64,000 nt of DNA, from the NCBI RefSeq assembly GCF_000003815.2, contig NC_049979.1, forward strand, positions 2,478,606 through 2,542,605. The letters run 5' to 3'. Both the position numbers and the translations under genes were made by a program. Positions 19,469 to 31,299 of this stretch are shown one piece after another (positions within the stretch are counted from its first letter, which is position 1; every line of letters begins with the position of its first letter). The notes under the pieces were generated by a model. It was not told where the DNA came from, did not search any database, and saw nothing but the letters and a program-made list of their open reading frames with translations. The DNA is from Branchiostoma floridae. Lineage: Eukaryota > Chordata > Leptocardii > Amphioxiformes > Branchiostomatidae.

Positions 19469-20749
19469 GGAGGGACCCGTCGCCATGGCAACGTCACACG
19501 CTCTGTACATTCGTCTGTGATAGAGGCCGCGCCAATTTGATTCGTTGGTTTTGGGGATTTCTGCTCCCATCCCACTAGGGCAGAGACTTTGCTGCAACTG
19601 AGTGGTTTGATGCGCCCAACAAATGTCGCAGATGAAAAACTGTTCAATTTATGCTTCTTATGATTAGTTGTCTTTTCAATTTCAGTGATGCTTTTACATT
19701 TTGCATGATATTCCAATTATATGAAGTCAAGTGATAGAATCCAACTTAGGTCACAGCGAGGGCGCCGTCTAGTGGAATGGGGCCCTTTGATATGTTAAAT
19801 TGGAAAAACATAATGAAAACAAAGCTTGAGGACCCGTACAAGTCTTACATGTTTATGGAGTGAATACAGTCATGTGCAAGTTTTCCCCTGGCCCTCTGCT
19901 TTTATAATGTCTGCTTTCTATATTTTTCCCTGAAAATGTCCAAGAACCATTGAAATGGACTGATGTGGCCTAAGAGTAGCCATGTTACTACCTGTCGTGT
20001 CTGGAAATAAAAATGGGTCTGCCTTGTAGTGTTTAGGTTCTACCGTTGTGAAGATATAAAATGCATATCTGGGTACAACTTTCCCTCCGGCAAACAGGCT
20101 GATGAAATGGTGCTGCGATCTTTTTAACAGTCCCTTTTGTACGGAGACTAGGAGCTAGGGGGACAAAACAGTAAAACTAGGAATAAATCGTAGCTTTGCG
20201 CCTCCACAGTTTACAATACCAAAAGGAGTTGTTTGTACGAAACTGTGGTAGAGCCATCCTTAAATGTAAGAGGCAGAAGACTGTTGGGTGAATAAGATAC
20301 ATCAGATGTAATGTAAAAGAAATTTGTGTTGGCGCAAAACTGTTGAAAATCAACAGTGATAATGCCACAATTATCTATTATTTTGCATCATTGGACATCA
20401 TCACTAAACATATAGGTATATTTCACCTATAGCTCTATCACCATTTCTAAATCTATGTGTTGGCTTGTACACTTTTGTCCATTCTACATATGCCTTTCTT
20501 AGTACTGAAAGTTGTGACATCTTTTATAAGATATTTCATGAAGGCTCAGTATGGAAATGGCAGATGCATGCAATATGGAATATGGCTTTCTCTCCGCTGT
20601 AAAACTGAAGTGAATTTTCTTGTTGCCACCTGTGACAAGTTTCAGTCATGGGGATTATAATGACCTAAAAAAAGGTGGTGTATGTATACAAGATACTATC
20701 TCTGGAAATACAAGACAAAGTATGTTGTGAGTCTTGTTGACAAAATAAA
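19469..20749 (+). other. STX5: probable STX5 3' UTR with candidate poly(A) signals
   Basis: Non-coding sequence directly after the stop. AATAAA hexamers occur at 20006-20011, followed by a GT-rich stretch, and at 20744-20749. No other gene starts here. The true 3' end cannot be fixed without transcripts. Confidence 0.4.
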
Positions 20750-21351
20750 TTTTGGTGTAAAAAGAACTTCCCTGTACAACTTTAGTGTCAGGGTATTCAG
20801 TATAGAAAAATAAATCATGGGTAGTACATGTATTCATATTTATTGTTCAATTGCCACTGTGTGGTGTTGTGGTGTCTTCTTCCATGATGTGCTGGGTTCA
20901 TAACACAGTTAACAATGTGGAAGATGCACTGTCCTGTGTTCTGGGGAAAAAACACCAGCAAATGCTTGGAAGGAATGGATAACCAAGAGATTTTAGCCAT
21001 TTTGAGAATAAGAATGATTTTGAAATGATATAAGCTAAACTGAGTGTATTTGGTGCACGTAGCGTGGAGACAAAATTAGCCATGGACTCAGTTCACAATT
21101 TTTATGTCACAATGTATTTGTTAAGTAATGCATGGATAAGATGGGAGACATGTCAAATCTTGGTCAGGAAGTACAGTATGTATAATTTCTATAGACTGCT
21201 TGTATTGCCCTGTACATGTGCTAAGATCCCTTTCTATAATCAAAGGTATGGAAATAGTTCAAATTATTTGCTCTTCATCTGCAAATGTCCCTGTGTGACT
21301 GTATTATTGTGAGGACGCCATGCTGCTTGTGGGAAGACGTAAGAGGGGGAG
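20750..21351. other. unannotated stretch downstream of STX5
   Basis: No homology, repeat structure or convincing ORF recognised. May be 3' UTR or intergenic. Confidence 0.3.
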
Positions 21352-21355
21352 TTAA

Positions 21356-21692
21356 AGGCAACCTAAGCAATATTAGATCGTTGAAAGTGGAAATAATCGG
21401 GATAAAGTTGACATCTAATGAACTATTTTAGCACATTTACATCATTATTTCATAAATTGAGCCGTTAAAAACGGCGCAGAAACAAGTCGCACGAGGATTC
21501 CTGATCAAGTCTTAATTTTGGGGGGTTCCAATAATAAGGAATATCCTGGTGCGACTTGTCTCAAGGCCATTTTAACCGCTCAAAGTATGAAATAAGGATG
21601 TAAATGTGGGAATATAGTGCATTAGAGCTCAACATCATACAGATTGCCAGAATATTTCCATTTTTAACGCTACAATATTGCTTAGGTTACCT
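21356..21692. mobile_element. MITE with TTAA duplication, full-length hairpin
   Basis: AGGCAACCTAAGCAATATT ... AATATTGCTTAGGTTACCT flanked by TTAA (21352-21355, 21693-21696). The interior is also largely inverted (CAAGTCGCACGAGGATTCC versus GGAATATCCTGGTGCGACTT). TTAA is the piggyBac-type target, but the end does not start CCC, so the superfamily is open. Confidence 0.8.
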
Positions 21693-21696
21693 TTAA

Positions 21697-22226
21697 GGTC
21701 TCGACTATGTTCTTCTATGGTTCCTCCCCTTGAGAGGCTGCAGTAGCCGTCAGCCAGTCTACGTAGTTGCCCTGATATGTTATTAAGTTTCGACACTTGT
21801 CATCTAACAAACGTGTAATTATTGGCTGTACATCCGCCTGTAAATATTAAAGAATGACAATTCCCTCGCAAGTCTTGGGGCAGGTTTATTTATCGATTCA
21901 CTGTGAGGTGCAAGGTACAAAGTAAGTAGATATGTAAAATCGCGGACGTGCGTAAGACTGTTAAATCACCGGTACCGTTACTGCTTTACCACTATTAAAG
22001 CATGATAAACAGGAAATGACACTGGAGAGAAAAAAATCGCACTGATTGAATATTGCACTGTTTCATCTACTCATCACACCTTGAGAACAGTCCCAATGGT
22101 TTTCCCAGATAACCACACGTCTAATAGGTCGTTATTAAACAGTATATAACGTTATGTTCATAGCAGTACACTGCGTTAGAAATGTTTAACGTCGTCTGGA
22201 GGCTACTCTGCCTGGGTACCATACGG
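21697..22226. other. no recognisable feature
   Basis: About 530 bp without repeat match or coding signal that I can see. Confidence 0.3.
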
Positions 22227-22228
22227 AA

Positions 22229-22592
22229 AGTAGTTCGTTCCGGCATTCATTATATACTATATACAGTCGCTTCTAGCTCTTGACATTCATTATACACTAT
22301 ACATTGTATATACACACTATATATCGCTTCTCTGCTGTTCCGTCTGAGATTACGGACCACGTTAACGTCTAGTCTGGAATCGTCCAAATTTTGGACGCAG
22401 GCCCTACACATGAGCGAATTAAGGAATGGGTACAAGCGATCATTCGAACAGGCGTTCCGTTCGCTTGTGGGAGGCCTGTTGTCATCGAACGAAGCTCCAG
22501 AACTCATTTCTTAATTCGCTCATTAACTGACCCTAGCACCAAACGATTTAAATGTGCAGGTGGCCAGACGGATAGCAGAAGCGAACTACTAA
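22229..22592. mobile_element. element with AGTAGTTCG / CGAACTACT ends
   Basis: Begins AGTAGTTCG and ends AGAAGCGAACTACT. It holds repeated ACACTATA and GTCGCTTCT words shared with 24599-24757. A region around 22400-22520 carries its own inverted repeat (GAGCGAATTAAG versus CTTAATTCGCTC). Confidence 0.6.
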
Positions 22593-22605
22593 TATCCGGA
22601 TGTTA

Positions 22606-22911
22606 AGGTGGGGTCACACATGCGTATATATTCAAGTCCATTTGAGGTGCGTATGACGCTCTTAAGCTCTACCAGGCTTCACAGGTCGCGGGAAAAATTG
22701 GACAAATTGGACAAATATAGATACATAACATGCCAGATGAGTTAGCTGACCGAGCAGTACGGTTAGCGACTCAGCTAACTCGTCTGACATGTTACCTGTT
22801 TACGTTTGCCCAATTTCTATTATTTTTCCAACGACCTGTGGGGCCTGGTGGAGGCAAATACTCCCATGCGCGCCTCATACGGACTTTATATACGCAGGTG
22901 TGACCCCACCT
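22606..22911. mobile_element. Harbinger-like MITE with TTA duplication
   Basis: AGGTGGGGTCACACATGCG ... CGCAGGTGTGACCCCACCT with TTA at 22603-22605 and 22912-22914. Inside is a second hairpin (CAGATGAGTTAGCTGA ... TCAGCTAACTCGTCTG). It abuts the previous element. Confidence 0.85.
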
Positions 22912-22914
22912 TTA

Positions 22915-24598
22915 CCCAGGATAGATGCTGCCCTGTCCTTGGTGCTGATTTCCCGACAGCTGTAACCCGCGGGGCTCTCCACTCCTGCCGGCAACATTCC
23001 CTGTGTTAAACAACATGTGTTCGTGTTAGCGTCAAAGTCCTTCCCACACCTGATGGCGCAAAGGGCGTCGCCCATCTCCGTTTCAGTAGCCCTGGGCCAT
23101 ACAACATTGTGCAATCACTACAGCAGGAGGGTAGTCCACTGGTGTGTTCAACTTCCATTCTCTTTCCCGAATGCTGCATGAATCGTTTTTGCATGATCAA
23201 AGTAAAATGCACTTTTGCCTGAAGCAGCTATGTACTCTAGATGTGACTGCTAAGAATGGCGTGACTTTAAGTTCGCAAAAAAAAAATTTTAACGCTACGA
23301 CCGGTGTAGGAAAATGAGTCTGGTTGTCCATGACAGATGTAATAGTGAGAATACGTATAGACATAACATAACAGAATGTGGGTGTGGGTAGCAGACCATT
23401 CCTCTCTTTGTAAGATAATATTTAGATGCTGCAAAATACAACAGGTTGACACCTTCCATTAATACAGATGAGTTCGTCATGGGTAGATATGATAGGGAAA
23501 GAGTGCAGGGAAGCGGAGCACATTACTACAGGCCGCCACCTCTCTTTACCCGACGGGCTGGGTGTCGGCTGGCAGAGGTAATCCACACGCAATTGCAAGG
23601 CCAACGACCTGTGTTATCCATCAATCATATAATATCACTTTATTGTTGTATGTCCCAAATATTCTGATATACGAAATTCTCTGTACACAAGGCTGTCATC
23701 TTATACACAAGGATTTATCACAATGGACCTGAAGTGCAAATTCAAATACATCATGACATGTGACAATCCCTGCATGACAGATATAGGAAAATATATTTAA
23801 AAAAGTTTAGACATTAGAAACTCATCCAATGATTGTAAAAGTCACCAATGACTGTAAGAAAGTTATCCCATGCTACAACTTCTGTATTAGTTAGATATGT
23901 AGATGTAGATGCCATAATTTGTACCCCGTACAATTGTTGTGCAATAAAGCTATCAGTATAAATAAAGTCCTAGATAACCATCAATCATATAAATAAAGTC
24001 CTAATTCGCATAATTTATACCTCATTGTGCAGATATCCATTCAAGCTACCTACATGCCACATATCATGACATCCGTCTTTTCCTTTGTTCAGTTGTCTTC
24101 TTAGAAAGATCTTAACAAAACCTTTCATACAGTTCACGGAAAATCCCGCGATCAAAAAGGTACGATGTTCACCCCAACATCTGCTTGGAAATCATCTGGA
24201 GGCCCAATATCAGATTCGAGTGTGAAATAAGAGTTGTTTTACCACAGCGTTTGCAACAACCGACAATGTTTAGTACTTTTACGGCAATTGCGGCTTATTC
24301 TACCATTCTATGGTTGCCTGGAGACTCGTTCCAACTTATTTCAGGAATTCGACTATCGTATATCCATTTGTCAGTTGTTTGACAAGAAAAAGGACTACAA
24401 GCAATGCGCGCGCGGATGCCATACATCAACCAAGACTGCTCTGAACTTACCAAGATAAACGTGGGACTGGAATATTTCAAGTCGTGATTTAAATTGATGG
24501 CAGGCTAGCAGAGGCCAGGAGAGGAATTAGATTAACTCGGTACCAATCAATCAGGAACATATTTTGTAAGGAATATTGTCTTCTGGACAGTGATGGAG
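22915..24598. other. intergenic, no gene recognised
   Basis: Contains one copy of the dispersed word CTGTCCTTGGTGCTGA (about 22936). ORFs of 60-80 codons here have no recognisable content. Confidence 0.3.
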
Positions 24599-24757
24599 TA
24601 GTTTGCTCCGATGTTTATTATACATTACATGCAGTCGCTTCTCTCTCTGACTTTTATCATACACTATATACAGTCGCTTCTCACTCTGACATTTATCTTA
24701 CACTATATACAGTCGCTTCTCTGTATGTGTAGCAGAAGCGACCATAGAAGCGAACTA
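24599..24757. repeat. short element with tandem TACACTATATACAGTCGCTTCT-like units
   Basis: Three tandem units of about 46 bp each ending CAGTCGCTTCTC, then GAAGCGAC and GCGAACTACT. Related to 22229-22592. Confidence 0.65.
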
Positions 24758-25334
24758 CTGCCTAGATGGTACCCAGGCTATCATGATACCCAACAGACGG
24801 TCAGACTTAGCAACAAGTCCCCCAGCCCTTCTCGGTCCTCCGACCGAGTTCATGCTTAACTCCGATTTTCATCTTTACGTCTATTACTCATTTTCTCCAT
24901 TCATTCACTCGCCCATTCATTCATTCGCAAATCAGGACTTTTTGGTTTCAGCATCCATTGTCCAAATGGCCAACGTCAACTCTCACCATTCTACTAGAGC
25001 ATTCTTTTCCCTGTCACTGCCAAATGTAGCCCCATGTGTTGTTATCCACTTTGTCTATGGCACGGTATTGGGAGGCGGAGCCCATCCCTATCCTTCCCCT
25101 ACCTTTCACCTCCCCAACCGAAGTCAGGTACAGATTCTTAGACGTAGGTGAAGTGAGGACAGTTGAGCGTCTTTCCCAATGATAAAAGAAAGCATCGCTG
25201 GATTCGAAACTAGGTTTTCTTGGTTCTGGGCAAAACACCTGAACTATTATGCCAACAAGACTCAGACCTGTTACTGGCATAGTTATAGATAAATTGACAT
25301 GTTTGCAACGTACCGACTCCTCCAAGTTCTTGTC

Positions 25335-25505
25335 GGTAGAATGTTGGGCTCGGAACCTAGAGGTCCCGAGTTCGATACTCGCTGTGCCCCCGACTTGTGC
25401 CCATTAGAAAGGCACGACCTTCCTCACTTCACCCAGACGTAAAAAAATGGGTATGGGTGCCTGACTTTGGTCGGGGAGGTAAAAGACCGTACCCTGTCTA
25501 TATCT
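25335..25505 (+). mobile_element. tRNA-derived SINE
   Basis: B box CGAGTTCGATACTCG, then the shared tail (TTGTGCCCATTAGAAAGGCA, CTTCCTCACTTCACCC). Confidence 0.7.
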
Positions 25506-26280
25506 TATATGTTTCACTGTTAGAATGAACTACTAGCTTGAGAGCAGTGCCACATTGTCCTCGTCTGCCCCAAAGCAATTTTTTTAATGTATAAAAACTG
25601 CCCTTGTTTCCGTACCCCATCCGCCCTCCGGATCCACTCACACCAGTCCACCACTCCTCGGGCGCAGCGCGAGAGGATTAAGGCTTGCAACCTGAGGAAG
25701 TTGAACGGATCACAAGAAACAAGAAAATAACGGGCTCGGATTTCCACGTGCGTCATCGGACGGTTGTTCAGACTGCAAATGTTCCGATTTCACATGTTTC
25801 TCTGATTACCGGCACTTTCACTTACTTTCGCTTTCCTCCTCATCCCCGGTAATGAGCCGCCTCACGCAGCTTCCACCCTTTGAGCATGTTAAGACGACTC
25901 TTAACTGCTTTTATCAAGATGGTAGGATAGCGCTCATTTAGATATCCCGTGTCCTCAAGCAGGAGTCAATTGACGGGCACAGGTTTCTCGGAAGTCAGGA
26001 ACGTCGTATTTTTAATTTTATGTCTTATTTCTTTAAGGTGATTTTGACCCCAATATGTTTTATTTTGTCGAGTTTCCGACTTAGTACATCGGCTCATTGG
26101 TTTACCTGAAGACTCAGCCAGGCACTCAAGTGTCAGGGCCAGAGCGAGACCACGCCACAGGTGTACAGAGGGAGGTGAAGAGTCCCTCCGTGCACACGGC
26201 CTGACTCTCCAGAAAGCTACACACCTGGCTATAGAGAGATGTCTACATCTCCCCACGACGCCCCCCCCCCCGCCCAAGCG
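25506..26280. other. intergenic, no gene recognised
   Basis: Ends in a C homopolymer at about 26263-26272. A 103-codon minus-strand ORF (25966-26277) crosses the C run and has no recognisable domain. Confidence 0.3.
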
Positions 26281-26445
26281 GTAAGGATTAAGTAAAGTAA
26301 AGTAAAGTTTTTTTTTGGTTTTTTGCTTTACTCAATGGTCACCACGTAACAAGGCCATGAAGGCCACTCAAGGTTACGGGTTACATGATTGGAACTGTAA
26401 CAGCAACTCTTCGCCCTAGGTCAGAAACATCATGATTGAGACCAA

Positions 26446-26625
26446 GCGGTAAGGATTAAGTAAAGTAAAGTAAAGTAAGGAACATTTCCCCTTTAATTAT
26501 TATTTCTATGCAGAAAATAAAAGTTTGGTAAGACTTCAACTATCATTTCTATGCAGAAAATAAAAGTTTGGCAAGACTTCAACTATTATTTTTATGCATA
26601 AAATAAAAGTTTGGTAAGACTTTTA
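26446..26625 (+). repeat. AAGTA microsatellite and 49-bp tandem repeat
   Basis: AAGCGGTAAGGATTAAGTAA with (AAGTA)n occurs at 26275 and again at 26446. Then three 49-bp units (ATTTCTATGCAGAAAATAAA + AGTTTGG) run from 26492 to 26625. Confidence 0.8.
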
Positions 26626-27555
26626 AATTGAATAGTCGATTCCGAACTTAATGTAACATCATGCTGCCTCTGATGTGGTTCTCTGAGAAACACGTCCGGA
26701 CCCGCTATGGGTTGGAGTATGCAAAGACTACCGCCAACAGCCGAAAGAGTCTGACATGAACTTGATCTATGCCTCCTTTTCTATAGTGCAACATTTGTGT
26801 CGAGCCACTAGGCCACAAGAATGCAGTTAGAATGTGTAGTTTTGACACGTACCTTACATCACAATCATTGATAGAAATCAAAGAAACGTGCTAAAAACAT
26901 GAAGCTCATGTCAGTGCCACTTCGCCCCCACTTTTACACACACGTTTCTCTCCCCGCTATCCAACGTAGGCTATGATTATGGAAGAACTGCCAGACACGC
27001 TCAACCTCGCGTGACATTTGCTACCCAACGAAGGGGAGGCAGCCATCCTCTCATGTTTGAGTGCTCGTCATTGATCGGCGTTCGTCTGGACATGTGTCAG
27101 TTACGTTGAGGATCAGTCCTTCATGAGTGGAACGTAGACGAGATCACTTGACTTGACTTGACGAGTGAGATGGGCAGAAAAAAACACACATGTAGGTCAG
27201 TTCAGGTAACTCTGTTCCCGTACAGCTTCTCTGCACAAACACGTGACAGACCGCTCACGTGGCTGAGCTACATTGGGATATACTGGACACATTTTGTTTT
27301 TGTGTTCATCAACTTTCTTCATAACAAAACGTTCGTACTATGGACTGATTTTCAACACACATTGATGGTCTATATCCTGTCTTTGTTTGTTTGTGCATGT
27401 GCCTTCCTAGTCTGTAACGTCTTGGAGAAAAAAGAAAGGAAACATAGCTTAAAGTTTGTTCCTGAAGTTTCAAATCTGAAGCTCGCGATTCCCTGAGTAG
27501 TTGTAATAAGCAATAAACACAATTTAGACGGAGAGATAAAGCAGTTACGCTCCGT
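26626..27555. other. intergenic, no gene recognised
   Basis: Contains a 112-codon + ORF (27158-27496) with a hydrophobic middle (YIGIYWTHFVFVFINFLH); no promoter, splice or homology support. Confidence 0.3.
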
Positions 27556-27836
27556 GCGTCAGCTAACGTCACTGTCGGTCGTAATGTATAACAAGCAAGC
27601 CGAGATATGGGCGTCGTGCTGACACTGTTTAGTCTGAATTATTGCCTACACATATCTGTCTGTCTACAGACGCATTCCCGCCGTCATGGTAGCCTGGTAT
27701 CCAGCCGTAATATAGTTCCCGAGTCTCTTCGCTCGTCTTTGCAATTACAATTGCAAAGAGGAGCGAAGAGACTTGGGAGCTATATTACGGCTGGATACCA
27801 GGCTACCGTCATGGGTTTGTCCCGACCTGCGACAGC
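27556..27836 (+). repeat. segmental duplicate, copy A, carrying a palindrome insertion
   Basis: GCGTCAGCTAACGTCACTGT to CGACCTGCGACAGC matches 28328-28485 closely; offset 772 bp. The only large difference is the insertion at 27688-27807 plus a 5-bp repeat. Confidence 0.9.
27688..27807. mobile_element. 120-bp near-perfect palindrome (foldback MITE)
   Basis: Two 59-bp arms starting GGTAGCCTGGTATCCAGCCG meet at CAATTACAATTG; about three mismatches between arms. GTCAT flanks both sides (27683-27687, 27808-27812). The duplicate at 28455 has one GTCAT and no insert. Confidence 0.93.
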
Positions 27837-27862
27837 ATGTTTGGCTCGGGACCGAGAGGTCT

Positions 27863-27975
27863 TTTTTTTTTTATCTATGCTGTGACCACACCTCATCTTT
27901 AGCAGCTGTGCTGACATTTACAATGCATCACGCTGGCGAATATCGGTGAGGTGGGCATTAACTATTCGTTTAAAG
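27863..27975 (-). mobile_element. LINE 3' fragment (same family as 44041-44270)
   Basis: TTTATCTATGCTGTGACCAC, TTAGCAGCTGTGCTGA, CGGTGAGGTGGGCATT match 44041-44160. It joins directly to a SINE body. Confidence 0.65.
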
Positions 27976-28165
27976 TCTCGAGTTCGAATCCTGCCGCGGC
28001 ACCGATCTTGTGCCCTTGGAAAGGCACTTTACACGGCTTTTCTCACTTTACTCAGGTGAAAACGAGTACTTAGCGTCCGCTATGGCCGTCCCTCGGATAG
28101 GGCGTAAAATGGAGGTCCCGTATTTGGGGAGAGCCACACCCCACGCACGTTAAAAAACCTACCGC
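27976..28165 (+). mobile_element. tRNA-derived SINE, fused to LINE fragment
   Basis: B box CGAGTTCGAATCCTG, then CTTGTGCCCTTGGAAAGGCA, TCAGGTGAAAACGAG, GGGCGTAAAATGGAGGT. The A-box part is replaced by LINE sequence. Confidence 0.7.
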
Positions 28166-28327
28166 ACGTGCGATGGTGCGGTGTGCGATGGTGCAAATCC
28201 TTCCCCCTAGAGTTGGTGATTCTCTACAAATCAGCCGGACTCCGGGAATAATAGGGACACATCAGATACTAAACATAGATCTGTATCAAACCAAACCAAA
28301 CTATACCATCCCGACCTGCGACAGCGC

Positions 28328-28485
28328 GCGTCAACTAACGTCACTGTCGGCCGTAATGTACAACAAGCAATCCGAGATATGGGCGTCGTGCTGACACTGT
28401 TTAGTCTGAATTATTGCCTACACATATCTGTCTGTCTACAGACGCATTCCCGCCGTCATGGGTCCGTCCCGACCTGCGACAGCGC
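28328..28485 (+). repeat. segmental duplicate, copy B (empty site)
   Basis: Matches 27556-27836 without the palindrome. CCCGACCTGCGACAGC also occurs just before it (about 28311), as expected at a tandem-duplication junction. Confidence 0.9.
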
Positions 28486-29690
28486 GCCGGGAGGGGCAGC
28501 GTGGCATCCGGTATTTCTCGGTCCGTAAGTCAAGTCGGCGGTTCTTCTTAGCAAGTAGACCATCGTCTCCAGTGTAAGGAAATGAGTTAAGACGTCAGAA
28601 GGTCTTCACGAATATAGGCGCTGGAAGCAATCTTTGCAAAACATGTCGTGAATAAAAACATCAAGAACAAGATGTACATAACGGTCCGTCAATCATCCCT
28701 TCTTGAATCATGGTCCTTCAAAGTTTTAACAACAATCGGTCCCTGCTGGGAAGGGGGAGATGAAAAGTATGAGTCCAGGGGATGTCTACCATCAAAAATC
28801 ACGACCATTGCGTGTCCAGAACATAAGATATGAAAACATGAAGTTCTGCTGAAGTACCTAGAAAGCCATGACAGGGTCCTAGAATCTAATCATTGCCTCA
28901 TTTTGTCCAACGTCTTGACTCTACACAACATAACGAGTATCATAACGATTCATACACAGCTTCTCGATTTATTCTGTTCACAAAGAAACAAACAGAGAGT
29001 CAAGACAAAAACATAGCAAACAGAATCAAACACATAACCTATTTCGGTGACGTCTTGCTCTCCAAATTAGTCTGCTAAGTATGCGGCTATGCTGCTTTAT
29101 CAAAAAAGGAATTTCTCTTTAACTAGTGCGTTTTTTGTTTCCAATATATTTTATCTGATAACGAGACAAGCGCCGATCACGTATGGGAAGTCCACGTGAA
29201 TGCCGTGAACTTGTTCAAAGCTGCCTCCTCAGCCGCACGCCCACGTGAGTCCTACATGTGCGGATCCACTCTCGACTCCACTGAAGTACTAGGCTTCCAT
29301 CAGGGACATCCTGTCGGGTGGGATGTAGAGCAGTGGTCCCGTGCTTGAAGACATCAATACCTCGAGCACGTCACGTTTAAGAGCCCGCCACTCTTATCGA
29401 AAAGAGCAGGCCGGGGCCCGTCCCGGTGTGAGTGGATCTCACAAAGCTTGCACCTGCTGTACTGTGCAAAGCTGGTGTGTGGAATGACTTGAGACGCGTA
29501 CAGTTTGCTGGTTATGCCTAAGTCACTTTTTTCATTCACTTAAACTTTGACAGACAAGACAGACGTAGTGGTGGCGCACTCAAGTTATCTACTTATATTA
29601 ACGCCACCACTATACTTATATATACAAAAACATAAATATAACCATACTAAGCAAAATACAAAATGAAGAAAGATGTAAACAATACTGATA
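28486..29690. other. intergenic, no gene recognised
   Basis: No repeat family or coding exon identified. At 29565-29625 GGTGGCGCACTCAAG and CTTATATTAACGCCACC resemble 47200-47235 (GGTGACGGCACACTCAAG), a short shared inverted module. Confidence 0.3.
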
Positions 29691-29697
29691 ACTCAAA

Positions 29698-29886
29698 GTC
29701 ACATTTCAAAACCGGGACCCGGCCAGGCTGTTTGTCGAAACGAAAAATAAAATTGTGCATCAAGAAATATGAACAGATTGTGCTCATGACTAGTTGTTTT
29801 TATATTTGGCGTGTTTTCTTGTCTTTTATATCCTACTTTTCGTTCTCTCACACTGCCCGGCCGGGCCCCGGTTAGGAAATATGACC
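29698..29886. mobile_element. GGGCCCGG-ended MITE, copy 1
   Basis: GTCACATTTCAAAACCGGGA, CCCGGCC at the left; GGCCGGGCCCCGG, AAATATGAC at the right. The centre keeps TCTTTTATATC. Copies at 39602 and 58363. Confidence 0.78.
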
Positions 29887-30390
29887 TAAGCATAACATGT
29901 ATGCGGAAGTATTCACACACTGACTGGAACGTGCAGGGAACACGTGCATGACCTGCCGCTTGTACGGCCGGGATTCCGCTGTGCTGGGCTTACCATGGCT
30001 AACGTGTTTAAGGTGGGCCTCTACTTAATCACGGAACCAGCCACGTTACATTTCATTTATTTTTCATTTATTTCAAATGCGACAATGCATGACACGTGGC
30101 AGCCAGGCAGCAACAAGGCTGGTAACGGCTGCCACTGATACATACAAAAACAAATCATTACATTTACAATATAAAATTCATTCGAAGGAATATCAGACTA
30201 CACAACAGCAATACATCATACATCATAAGTAGCAGTAATTTTTCAAGGAACAAAGTACATCATCATCATTATAATCAATATACATACCATTATCATCATC
30301 ATCATCAATATAAACACCAAATAAGCGAGAAAGAAAAGAAGAGAAAAGATGGAACGGTTGGAAAGTCCGTTGGGTTTAGTATTTTACAAG

Positions 30391-30545
30391 TCAGTGATCA
30401 GATAAGAGGTGGTTTCTGCATTTGGTCTTGAAGATTCTGACGGTAGCGGACTCTGTAACTTCACTTGGTAGAAGGTTCCACAGACGTGCGGTGTACAAGA
30501 AGAAACTGTTTTTGTAGCTGTTTGTTTTACTCCCGTCTACGTTCC
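30391..30545 (-). mobile_element. LINE ORF2 C-terminal fragment
   Basis: Minus strand reads NSYKNSFFLYTARLWNLLPS then EVTESATVRIFKTKC, ending NHLLSDH and a stop at 30393-30391. This is the RLWN-LP---V----V--FK tail typical of animal LINEs; the frame is intact over this stretch. Confidence 0.8.
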
Positions 30546-30869
30546 CATCACACAATAAAACATGGCGGCCTCTCGTTCTCTCACACTGACGTCTACTGAA
30601 GCATCACGAACTTGATTCTGTGGGATGTATCCCCTGGAGACCGTCAATGTGAAACGGATTTGTCAGCGGAACAAGAAGAGCTTGAATAACGGATTTGACC
30701 TTGTGACGCCAAATGAATGTTTTATTGCTTATACATCTATATAACGTCCCCAAATGAGGAGCATCCAATAAGTTTTGATCAAACACTTCACATGTCATCT
30801 ACTGAAGTTTTCGCTGCACGTCTATGTCTAAATCTACCTGCAACCGCTCGGTACCAGTGTGCCACCATA

Positions 30870-31290
30870 GTTGGGAGTTAAGCCCCTGTCACACATAGCC
30901 AACCATGGCCTCCCAACCTTCTCTAGACCATGGTTGGGAGTTAATCCCCTGACACACATAGCCGACCATGGCCTCCCAACCTTCTGCAGACCATGGTTGG
31001 GAGTTAAACCCCTGTCACACATAGCCGACCATGGTCTCCCAACCTTCTCCAGACCATGGTTGGGAGTTAAGCCCCTGTCACACATAGCCGACCATGGCCT
31101 CCCAACCTCCTCCAGACCATGGTTGGGAGTTAAGCCCCTGTCACACATAGCCGACCATGGCCTCCCAACCTCCTCCAGACCATGGTTGGGAGTTAAGCCC
31201 CTGTCACATACAGCCGACCATGGCCTCCCAACCTTCTCCAGACCATGGTTGGGAGTTAAGCCCCTGTCACATACAGCCGACCATGGCCCC
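30870..31290 (+). repeat. 63-bp minisatellite with a hairpin in every unit
   Basis: About 6.7 units of 63 bp, each with GTTGGGAGTTAAGCCCCTGT, CACACATAGCC, ACCATGGCCTCCCAACC. CTCCCAACC and GGTTGGGAG in each unit form a 9-bp stem. Because 63 is a multiple of 3, reading frames stay open on both strands. The unit matches the MITE at 7072-7300. Confidence 0.93.
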
Positions 31291-31299
31291 TAGACCTTC

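Noticed and set aside
27158-27496. 112-codon ORF with a hydrophobic middle
   Set aside because: No splice, promoter or family support, and base composition matches the surrounding non-coding DNA.
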